This document shows, in pieces, positions 26,201 to 38,200 of a DNA stretch of 64,000 bases. A program made the translations under genes and the position numbers. The notes beneath the pieces were generated by a model. It ran no database searches and was not told the origin of the DNA. It worked only from the letters and a program-made list of their open reading frames with translations. This stretch comes from Zygaena filipendulae (taxonomy: Eukaryota; Arthropoda; Insecta; Lepidoptera; Zygaenidae). The stretch is taken from assembly GCA_907165275.2 (NCBI GenBank), contig OU015654.1:10247501-10311500 (forward strand), in the 5' to 3' direction. How positions within the stretch are numbered: position 1 is the first letter of the stretch; every line of letters starts with the position of its first letter.

Positions 26201-29200
26201 GACAAGAGCACTTGTTGTACGTTTTGAGTGAAGCAAGTTGCAACGGCTTCACTTTGTTTGCTGTTTGTGACGCTATTGGATAAGTCGGCAGAATCGTGAA
26301 GTAAAGTGTGGTGATATTGTTTGCATTGCCGACATGGGCCCGTAAGACATTTCTTTAGAGGATGTCCTTGACGAAGGCAATTGAGACACAATCTGTATTT
26401 AGAAACTAATGAGTATTTATCTTGGAGAGTTTTCGATTTAAATATACCGCAATCGTAAATTTTGTGGTTTCCATTACAGATTATGCATGGATACTGAACG
26501 GTTGACTGACTTTGATTGAAAGTTGCAAACGACTCAGTAGTGTGATGAGGATGATCACTTTTGTTGAACTTATGATAGCTATCGTTTTGATAATTATTGT
26601 TGTGTGAAGAGCGTGGTGTGAATTGCGATTTAGAATTGAATGACGATGAAAATCTAGACGAATTATTAATATTGGAATTTGTATTGGAACTGTTATTGTA
26701 ACCAAACTTATTACGAGTTATAGACTCTAACACATCAGCGCGGTCGATCAAAAACTTGTGAAACTGTTCCAAACTTGGAACTTCGTCTAACGTGTTACGA
26801 TGTTCTTCCCACTTTATTTTAGTGCGATTATCTAGTTTAGATGAGAGAATAAATACTATTAAGACATCCCAATGATTAGTGGGTTGACCAAGGCTAGCGA
26901 GCGCACGTAAATTTTTCGTGACATGATCAACCAAATAGCGTAGCGACTTTTCAGATTCACGCTGTGGCTGCATATTGAGTAATGAATCTAGATGGTGATT
27001 GATGAGCAGTCGTTTATTGTCGTATCGACTACAAAGCAGACCCCAAGCCTCTTTATAATTCGCGGATGACACTTCGAGATTGCAAATAATGCGTGCTGCA
27101 TCGCCTTCGAGATATGAAATTAAATAATGGAATTTCAGTATTTCAGTAATATGTTTGTTATTGTGCACTAGATTTAAGAAAGTATCTCGAAACTCCAGCC
27201 AACGGAAGTAAGCCCCGTCGAACTTAGAAATTTGTATTTTTGGCAGCTTGATACCGGAATCATGAGAGTGGTTCTCATTGCACATTGATTTACGTCGTAT
27301 TTCGTCGGCACTGCAATTATTGCATTGATCGTATTCTTTAATCATGTTTTTAGCTATGACGACACATTGAATAAAATCTTGTTCAATGCGCTCCCTTTCG
27401 TCCACTTCGAATACCATATTTTGAGCATTTTGTACCTCGATCTCCGTTTGTAAATCGTCAAACCTTGCCGACAAGCCCTCGAATTTACCAAGTCTTAGTG
27501 TAAGCTCTGCTATTTGTACGTCTGACATGTCTTCAATTTTACTAATTCGATCTATATAATTCTTAAACTTGGTAATCTGTCCCTTGATAGAACTACGCTT
27601 TGCGAGTAGATCCTTCAAAGGTCCTTTCGAGGGTACATCTAATCTATCGCCATCCGTCGACATGATCAACCTTTTTAAATGGACCAATGAGTTTAAGAGT
27701 AGGTAGGTATAAAAATATAATTTGTAATATATAAAATTTATAAGGTATAAATTTTTGATGTAGGTAGGTAGCGATAAATCGATGTCCTCTTCAACAAAAT
27801 TCGACTATTTAGGAGTAAATAAATAAAGGGTTGCCTGGCGCTCCTCGCTTCGTTGATTTGCCGTGTAGCCAGGGTGCGCTGCGCGACACACGATGTCGCC
27901 TGGCGCAAGCACACTGCCTGCCTTTGGCCTGAAATTTATCGGCAAATACTGATTAAGTTATGAAAAAATACCTAAACGAATCACTAACATACGCTAGGGA
28001 AATTCAAACAGACGATTAACTTAGGTATATACAAAAAAAAAATCTAATAATAAAATTTTGACAGTTTTACCTACCCCTAGAGAAGTGCGAGTCGTGAACA
28101 TACGACACCTCTTGATAATTTTGTTTATATTAAGCAATTGTAAAAAAAAGAATTTAAGCAAAATGATGTATGTAGAATATAGTGTGTATGCAGGTACCTT
28201 TAGAAAATACCTAATTATTGAAATTTGTAAAATATTTAATTGTGGAAATATAGCACAAGTGAATAAGTAGCTCAATTTAAATAGTCAGTTTAGTGCACTG
28301 AATTTTAGTAATGCTGGATAATAGGTTAAAGGTTTTTTTGGAAATTGAGAAATTTGGATAATGTGTGTAGGTAGGAAGCAAAGACAGGGCACTTAGCTTG
28401 TTTAGAAGACGCCTGCAGCTTCGCACCACCACGATATTTTAGATGTCTCGTTGACCAGCCCAGCACGTCGATTGTCTTCAACGGCAACTGGCTCCAACCT
28501 CGTCTTCCTTAAATTTTGATGTAGTTCCACAGTAATCTTCTTTTCCGAAAGACTGCAGTTTGTATTTCAAATTTAGTCCTGTCACGGTCGCCAATTTTCT
28601 TGTTTACGCACAAGATTGGAATTTCATAAATAATGAAACTCAAGTAATTTAGTACAACTTTTTAATGTGGTAACTAATGTAGTATGAAATTTAGACTTGG
28701 AACAAAGAAAGGTCGTGTCCTTTCGCTGGACGAATGTAACCGAAGTGAATAAATTTTTATTATCGACGCAACGGTCGATTTATATTTTGGATAAATCTCG
28801 ATGGTAGGTAGGTGCCTCGTAAATATTACTGGTTGCTATTCTTCTGCTTAAGGCGCTTTAACAACAGCTTTTCTAAAAAAATGCAAGGAAATAAAAAAGG
28901 GCCTTTTACATAATAAATTTAATTTATTAACAAAATAACAACGAACTCCGCTTTACCGCCATTTTTTTTTACAGTTTGTGCCGAAAGCCACGAGAACGCA
29001 ATGTGTACAATAGATGAGAGTTCTAAATTCAAACAGCACACCGTTTCATACAAAATTGCCGGCGAGCTCTTCTTTCCAAATTCAAAGAACGCGCCGAGAA
29101 GTGATTTGGGTTTTTCAGTCTACGTAAATATGAGCGCTCGACTTGGCGGGGGCACTGCCGTGCCCCCCGATACTTCACGTGTTCTTTATTTAAAAGTAAT

Positions 29201-32200
29201 GACAATATTTCCGCGCATGTTTAAAAAAAATTCTTTTCTCTACAGTCGTGGCAATGTGCAAGTATCATGTAGGTATGTTGTTTTCATACAGCTTCAATTT
29301 CAATTCAAGGAGTGATGGTAACATAATATTATGCGCTTCATGATCTCATTAATATAAAATCAGAACTCTGATACTGAATGACTCCGAAGTCAAATACTTG
29401 AATAATATTACGTATGATGAATACCTAAATTAGGTCAATCACCGATATATAGAGGAGAAAAATGAATTGCAAAAATCCCGAAATGGTAAAGGCAAAAAAA
29501 AACCCGGCGAAGTAAATGAGACGTAGCGCCGAAAATGAAAAGAGAATGAATAATAGATTTGTTGTGCTTATGAAATTGCTACAATAGTTTCGAGGGGGGA
29601 AAAGTGAGTGATGGTTCAGGGCGTTTCTTGTGTCCCGAATATTAATATTTTTTTAACTGTATCATATATATTTGACTCATTTTATGTTACATTATGTTAC
29701 TTTATATTTTACTAGCTATTTCCCGAAGTTTCACCCGCGGTAATTCCGGAGGTCCCGCGGGAATTCCGGGACAAAAAGTACCCTATGTCCTACTCTGTAC
29801 TCCTGACAACGTGCATGCAAAATTTCAAGATGATCGGTTAAGCCGTTAAGGCGTGAAAACGTAACAAACAAACACACAAACTCACTTTCGCATTTATAAT
29901 ATTGCATGGTAAAGATTTAACATCATTCATGTTTTATTGACAAAAATGCAGATTAAAGACAGCAAATTGAAATAATTATCAGATCATGGGACACTGGAGG
30001 AGGTAATAAGAAATAAATAAATAAATAATAATAACAAAATCTTTTGTACAATACGTGTAATATTATAATATTATCTGATATTTTATATCCTTAAATTATA
30101 AGTCCTACCTTACCTCAGTGAAAAACTGTAAAAATCGGTGAACCTCGTAGAGTTCGTCTTTTTACACGATTATACATATTATACTATAAAATGTCGGAAA
30201 ACTAATTTTAATAACATATTTCTAACTGTCGAATCAATATGAAACTTTCTATGTAGGTGGTACTTATATATTCGGATGATAATACAATACTATTATGACA
30301 TGTAACTGATCTGATGATGGAGCCATAGGATGGATATAGGATCTGTAATTAAACACACAGCCCCATCGAATTGGAGCTCGTTTGATTGATCTTGAGAAGC
30401 ACACTGGTCCTAGATGATTAATATTAAGTCCAGTTTAGGTACCTACTATGCGTGTTTTGATCATTTTTTAACTATTCGAGCCCATTAAAATTAAAAATAT
30501 GTCATCAACTTTACCGGGACGTGTTCAACGAAATGTCCCTTCTTCTGCGGCAGGCATATGTTAACTCCAACCAAAACTCGCTCGCTCCTAGCTCCGTCGA
30601 TTAAGAAACAAGCGAGGCTCAACTTCTGCCTAATGAAAGACGTCAGCAGCACTCGATATTCTTGCACCGCCTCCGCGTCCGACGCTGTGCCTGTCAATTT
30701 TAAACAAGATTAATCAACCGCACTTAGCCTCGATTGATGATACCTACCCTTCGGGTCCGCTCACGCAAAGATTTAATGGTTCGAGGGAGCGAAGTTTTAA
30801 TCGAGTAAAGTAAAAAACGTGTCGTACGTTTTAACAGCGGCAATCGGTTTTTGCAAATGGTTATCATGCCGCCCCCTTAAACAAGGGGTCCCGAGTTTGA
30901 TTCACGGTGGGGATGGACTTTGTGATTGTGCGATGAAGTCAGGGTTCCACTTTTTTGAACGTGTAATGTAGAATAGAATAGAATAGAATAGAATACACTT
31001 TATTGTACACCAAAATAATTTTACAGTGTGTTTACAGAAACTTATAACTAAGGGCATACAAAAGGCGGTCTTATCGCTTTACTAGCGATCTCTTCCAGTT
31101 GTATTGTGTTATCTTTAAATTTAATGTATGTTATAATATGTAATACCTAATTGAAGTGTTTATCGCAACGTTTGCCCGTTTAGCAACGTTTTAGTTTCTG
31201 CCATACGAATATATTCTGATATGATTCTAGTAGACTTGTGTGTTACCGCCGCACTCAGAGTCGACTTTAATGATTACTTAGTTAAGTATAGATTTTCAAA
31301 ACAAAACTGCCGCAATCAGAGACGTTCAGTAAATCAATGTTAATTGGCATTTAATAACATGTAACTTAATTAGTTAAATGCCAACTAATATTAATTTATT
31401 AAACTTGTCTGTTTGCGGCAGTTTTGTTTTAAAAATCTATACTTAACAAGTAATCATTAAAGTCGACTCTGAGTATGGCCGTTAGTGTCTTGTTGGTCGA
31501 TCATTAATTTGCATTATTATTATCGATATTTTAAGTTATTCTTAATTTAAAAATTTATGTGGAACCATTGTGGAACCGTTTTCGAACAAGATTTATGTAA
31601 TACCTAGCTGTTCCCCGCGTTATCATCCGTAGGAATTCCTTCAGGAACTCAATTCTAAGTGTAGCTACCATATATTGATTGAAAGAATACAAACTTTATC
31701 TCTTTTTAATATTTATTATATATAATAAGTAATTTCAAAAAGAAAAATTACTTGTTGTAAGTATAAGAAATCAGCAGGTCTGCGTTTTATTGTTAACTAC
31801 TTAATCATGGTGAATGAATTACGCTCACAAGTAGGAAGACGTGAGTCTGTTTATACGTATAGTGATTATTACGTAAAAGCGGGGCTCAAAACATCAAGCA
31901 GCTCGTAAATTACCGACGCACGCGTGCAAAATCATTGATTTATAAAGATCATGTTGCGCATTGAATAATTACAGTAATATACTTGAACATTCAGACAGCC
32001 AAAGTCAATGGAAGTATATATTGAGAAATTATTATACAGTACCTACACTGTAGTACATACAGGCAGGTAATTATTTTACGTGGGCGTAAATGGTCAAGCC
32101 AAAAATTACGTTAATAAATAAAAAGTATTCAAAATTCTGCATCATTTAGACAAATAATAAGTCGTTCCTGGCTGGTAATAGATTTACTTTTTTTTTAAAT

Positions 32201-35200
32201 ATAACCGTTTCTAACTCGTTAAAATATAAATAATTAAAACTGCACCTTTATTTATTTTGTGTAACCTAAAAAGATTTCTGGGAACTAATGTCATACAGCA
32301 AAGAGTACCATTTGATTTTTGTTAACTGTAACATAAATAATTAACGAACTAAAATATTATTCTGTAACTACAAGCGGCCGTTTCCCGCTGATTCACCCGC
32401 GTGAATTTTGAAATTCCCTCGAGAACTTCGGGATAAAAATTCTTTCATAACTGACGTCTATACGCTCCAAAAAAGCTCAAATTGGCAGTAATTTTCGCGA
32501 TTTCGCGATCACTCAGTGAGTGATATTTCGCTTTTTTAGCTTTGACAACTATTTAAAATATGTAAGATAGGTGGATATGTACCAAATCCATTATCAAGTA
32601 TCAAGAACTTAAAAAAACGAAGAGATTACTCGAATTTATTAACGTTACGTAATCTGAAATTGGATGCGTGATATTCTCACAGTTTTTTCATTTGATGGAT
32701 AAATAATTACGTCAATTAGTTTTAAGCAGATAGGTCCTTAATTTCAACAAATTAATAATCTCGATAATTGCCAGAGCTGAAATCTACGCAAAAAGGGTGT
32801 ATAAATGATGGCACATTATCAGGTCTCTGCCCCTTGGTCCCGCTCTAATTAGGATGGGAGATTTTGGTCACAGAAATACGCCTAATGCGCTAATGGCTTA
32901 TTTTCTTGCGTGACAAAGCACTAATTTGAGAAAAGGCTTTCACAGATTGCAAAAAGTTTTCACAGACCCGCTGACTACCGAACGTCTATATACCACATTT
33001 TAATCAATCACACAACACACATTCGTTAATGCTCGTGTCGAAATAGGACAATCTTTGTTACATAGCTGTAGACATGGTTAGATCTCTTCTCGTCATATCG
33101 ATAAAAGTATCTCATTTGATGATTGTGTATTTTTGGATGAACATTTTTTTTAACGTATCTGGATATCATGAGTAAGTCTAAGTAATCACTTACTGATGAT
33201 ATCTAGATAAAAAATTTCATCCAATAGGCAACAGTACCTAGCGTGAATTTCGGGTTTACCTCTTGAATATTAAAAGTTTCATCATAATAAATGTTGACGC
33301 TCCTAAAATGATTCAAGTCATAAGCTATTTATGGTAGTGATGTGCATTTACTTGTTTAGTACTGATTTTTGTACAAACAAACAGACATACAATAGTATGT
33401 TTAGATTAAATTTATGAAATTACTAGCTATGCCCTGCGGTTTCACCCGCGGTAATTTAGGAGTTCCCGTATGAATTCCAGGATAAAAGTGTCCTGTCCTT
33501 CTCAAAGTTCCTGCCAAATTTCATCCAAATCCATTTAGCTGTTTTTGCGTGATTGAGTAACAAACATCCAAACATCCAATCATCCACACTTTCACATTTA
33601 TAATATTAGTAGGATTAGTAGGATAATCATCCTATGTCAAACTACTACTTGTAACGCCATTTAGGATAATGCAGAGGTAACCGTAAAAGTTGGTTTACTA
33701 TTTCATCAGATTCATCAGATTTATTTAAGGACTTTCTTTTAACTACAGTGTAAGAAGTCGAAACTCACATAGTTTATGAGTTATTATATCCTTATTATTC
33801 CATAGCGGCTTCAAACGGTCTCGAGATTAATAGGATGGAAATAATACTCTAAAATCATCATTTATTACTGAAGTAGGGAGAAAGAGAAACTGTCCTTCTT
33901 GTAGAGTGAAATTAAGTGTATTTGCGATATCAGCCGACAGCAATCTGAACTAAATAGCAATATTTCAAAGAGTTACCTGAAGTCTTCCACCATACGTCTT
34001 CCCGAATGTAATTCCCAAGCATGAATTCAACAACAGTACTCCATAAAGATTCGGGGGCGTCTTCGATTTCGAATTTCAAAGTTCTACCGTTCTCGACAGT
34101 GCGCTCGAAACGGTTCCACACTTTCGGATACTCTCGAGAACACATGGTTTTATTGTAGAAATGGAATAAGAATTAGTGCTGAATTGCTTTTACGGAATTA
34201 AACTTGAAACGACTTCTGGAACATTGAACGAACTGGCCAGGACTGCAGTTGGACTCGGAACGCTTTGTGGTTCTGTTAACTCTATTGTAACTTAAGTGTA
34301 TGCGGTTAGCTCGACCGTTGCTAGTACACGGTGATTCCAATTTTTCCATTGTGAATTCGTTCGGTAGGTCCTGCGTTTTAAATCAATCAGTATTGACAGC
34401 AATTTATAATGGTAATTGTATTTTTACTGGAGTGATTTTTATCTTCCGGAGAAATCTTAAGGCTCTTTATTGTATCAATTTATATTCTCAATTGTCAATT
34501 AATCTTAACAATGTTTGTACGTATACCTACTATACATTTAAATCCCTATATTTAATGTCTAATGAACATTTTTCAGTCTCCTTATTTGTAATTACTTGTA
34601 TTATATGTTGTGTTCGGTGCTTTTTAATACTATATAAATTAAATAAATAAAACTTTCTTGTCAGTATTCAAAATAAAATTGTACGCCTAAACTTAGATAA
34701 AAAAAATAGAACAGTATATGTTTTATATATACCTAAACGCGTGAAACTTTTACAATAAATTGTTTAGTTTTTTGACTTTAATAACTTTAAAAGTAATTTT
34801 GTTAATGGTCACTAGATAACGCTGCCGCTACCTAGTAGCCATCCTGAAACAAAACCAGACTGTTGTCTTTTTAATTTAATTAAAAATTTGTTAAAAAAGA
34901 TGGTTAACTCAGGTTTCAAAACATCTTTTGTTATTAAATAGTTCTTTTTAGAGCAGCCTGTACGTAATAATCAGGTTATGTTAAGGAGGTTAAAGTGTAA
35001 ATGATCTATGTATTAAAGGATTAAGTGTATATTATTAGATTTCAGTTAGAAATAACAATCTTTACATAGTATAAAACATGTATAAAATGAAGTCGCTTCC
35101 GCTGTCTGTTCGCGATAAACTCAAAAACTAATGAATGGATTGTAATGTGGTTTTCACTAATAGATAGAGTGATTCATGGGGAAAGCTTATATCCATAGTT

Positions 35201-38200
35201 TATCCATAGTTTAAACTTCTTTTAACGCCCTCTCTCAATTTTTGGTAAAAATATTCAATGTACAGAATCGCGGATTCTACGTTTTTATGATAGTAGATGT
35301 TCGGACATTATCACACGTCGCCACCTGATCCCTACGCATACATGAAAAACTTATACAGAATGTAAGGTTCGATAGTTCACGCCACCATGTAATAGAATAT
35401 TTGAAGTGCTCTTCACGGGCGCTATTGTGGTAAACACTCGCATACTTCCAAATTACACACGCATTAAAATCTGCCTTAACTTAAACTTTTTAGTACCTAG
35501 GTAGGTATTACTTTAATTTAATTTATAAACTACATATTATGTCAAAAATGAGGAATGCTTCTGTTTTACTTTTTTAACCTTTTATCAATAAATATCCAGA
35601 GAGTTATATACCTACGCATATAGAATAATTTAAAAATATTAAAACTAAAATCTGGTTTTTGTTGTACCTACTGGAAACATGTGAACTCTGCATTTTATAT
35701 ATTGGTATAATAATTATATTAAAGGACTAACTAACCAAAATACATTGATAAATAAATGGTCTTTGCAGTTGATTTGTCGGAATTACATCATCATATTTCT
35801 TGGATTTTTTTACGTCAAAAATGATTTTCATGTTTTTTTTTTATTAATTGAGACGAGAATCGGAGACAATACAGTATGTACACACTCCTTCAATACATCC
35901 CTCGTTTGATATTACACGCTGTATATTTTTATAAAAACTTACCAAAGACCTACGTTCAAGGCAAAAGTATTCATTACCTACATAAATGCTTAACCTGACG
36001 CGGGAATCGAACCTGCGACACGTGGCAGTACAGTTTACAACACACAGATCTACTTGCCCACACTTAGCTATAAACTTGTGGAAACCAAGCAAACGTAGTA
36101 TATACTTACTACATTTTATTACGTATATATTATATAGTATGGATATATATAAACATGCCCAGACTGGAAATATAGGAGCCTGTTTTCATCACACAAAGTC
36201 CTCTCCCACCGGGAATCGAACCCGGAACCTCTTCATTAGCGGGCAGGCACCTACTGCGCCAAGCTTTTCATCAAAAGGTGTTGTTAAAGAGTATGAAACA
36301 CGGGTGAAAACCCTGGGAAGCAACAGCTCACAGGTATAAACCCAACATTTTATATTTTGCGGTGTCAAGTGTTTCGTATAAACCCGATGCCATTAGTTTA
36401 ACATGCCCTTATCCTTCGGTATCTAGAGGTATAACGTTCAATACCCTTCTCTCATTTATTATTCAGATCTTCAATGTGGAAATGATATATTTCCTATCAA
36501 TATTAGATATAGTCATGCAAATAGGTGAAGTACGTGTACTATAGTTAGGGTTGCCACCTTTTTTTTGGAAAAAATATATGTAGTATTATGGCGAAAAAAG
36601 ATGTAAAAATATAGTATTTTTGGGAAATGCAGGAAAAATATAGTACATACTAGTTGTGACCCGTGGTTTCACCCGCGTTAATTTCAGAGTTCCCGCGGGA
36701 ATTCCGGGATTAAAGTACTCTATGTGTTAATCTGATGTATAAGCTATATTATTGTAAAGTTTCATTTAAATCCATCTAGTAGTTTTTGCGTGAAAGAGTA
36801 ACAAACATTCATTTATCCATTCATCCATCCATACATACATACTCAAGAACTTTTGCGTTTATAATATTAGTAGGATTATTTTTAATCATTATGACTTGTA
36901 TCGGGCAGAATTCGTCTACAAATTATTGCTAAATTGACAGTTGTCGTTTTATTGTCGCGTAAGCTTTTCCCAGATCGGTCACAGTAATACAAAAAAGCGC
37001 GACAGTTGAATTAGGGAAGAAAATTTAGTATTTTTCGTACTATATTATTTTTCTTTATTATATAGTACAATTGACAGTAGTATCATACTATATTTCAATA
37101 TAGTATGATACTATATAATATAGTACAGATGGCAACCCTGACTATAGTATACCTATCGTGTTATTCGTATTAATTATTGTGATAAGGTAGTGAAATGGCG
37201 AAGTGTTTAATTAATTTGTGAAACTAGATGATTGTTGGTTATGATATCAGTTGGAATTTATCATTGTAACATTGAACGCTGATAAAATCATAATTTTATG
37301 GCATATCAAGCGTAATGGTATCATAGACTAAGGATATTTTCGCTATGAACCTATTGATAAAATCTATGAATATAATCGTATCACAAAGTCTGTGAATGGT
37401 ATGGTAATGTTTTGGGTAGAAATTGAACTACCGACCGAAGCTCGATCACTAAACAGTTTTCTCTGGTGAAAGGAAAAACACGAACCTATACCTATCGGTT
37501 TTTCTCGCTATCTACTATTGGGTAGGTACTATTAAACTTTTGCCGGGTAATTTCCGCACATAAGATGAAAACTACAGTTTTCATTTGTTTTCGTACCAAA
37601 TAGGGAATATGCATGTATTTTTTATTATTGTTTTTATTCACTTGTTAAGTACATCATGCTAATATGTAAAATCTAATACGAATATCTACTCCGATAAATC
37701 AAAGAGCGGGGCTCATGATGTCACGTTTTACTTTCACCAGTATGATGTATTTAGACATAGATATAGACATATTATCTTTATTCGGCATCACACAAATACA
37801 AAAAAGAAAAAAAATATATGTAACAAAATTTAACATTTAAGGCTCCTATTCAAAATTTAAGGCAGTTTCAACCGCGTTAGTTTCAGAGTTGCCGCGGTAA
37901 TTCCGGATTAGAAAGTACCCTATTTACTTTTCTGTACTCCTGAAAAACCGTATACAAAGATTCATGATGATGATTGGCTGAGCCGTTAAGGCTTGAAAGC
38001 GTAAGAAACAAACAAACTCACATTCCCATTTCTAATAGATAGTAATAAGGATGTGTTTTGTGGTTGGCAGGTTCAGTGCGCGGGTACTGGAGCGAGCATG
38101 CGCGGCGCTGGAGGGGCGGCGGGTGGCGGCGCTGCTGGTGTGCGGGGGCGGCGCCTCGGCAGCCGCGGTGGTGGGCGCCGCCGCGCGCGCCGGCGTGCCC

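Larger units (their letters stand above)
22066..28863 (-). mobile_element. BEL/Pao LTR retrotransposon, complete
   Basis: 6.8-kb element between two 263-bp LTRs (TG..CA) that I read as identical, with a polypurine tract, a primer-binding site and one long gag-pol frame. Identical LTRs mean recent insertion. It lies between exons 3 and 2 of the aaNAT-like gene, in that gene's orientation, and antisense to the NMDA receptor gene. The polyprotein is truncated by a 7-bp duplication, so this copy probably cannot make a normal integrase C-terminus. Confidence 0.95.
10927..38070 (+). other. Nmdar2 intron 2 (27 kb), host of a nested gene
   Basis: This intron contains the whole antisense acetyltransferase gene (18805-34145) and the BEL element (22066-28863). 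It also holds a dense Helitron cluster (11606-15545), foldback elements (19663-19948 and 31240-31487), a hAT-like element (36546-37140) and SINE fragments. 15546-18804 is plain AT-rich sequence with one tRNA-like piece near 16210-16250 and nothing coding that I recognise. 34146-36537 holds only a tRNA-like fragment on the minus strand (35985-36060) and short ORFs without family. Confidence 0.8.

Noticed and set aside
30966..30995. Possible CRISPR-like or satellite array
   Set aside because: Only a short pentanucleotide microsatellite; no spacers or long direct repeats.
34300..34650. 116-codon ATG-started ORF upstream of the acetyltransferase, on the opposite strand
   Set aside because: Rich in AT-driven residues with one hydrophobic stretch near its end; no family and no conserved motif. 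An AATAAA follows, but that word is common here.
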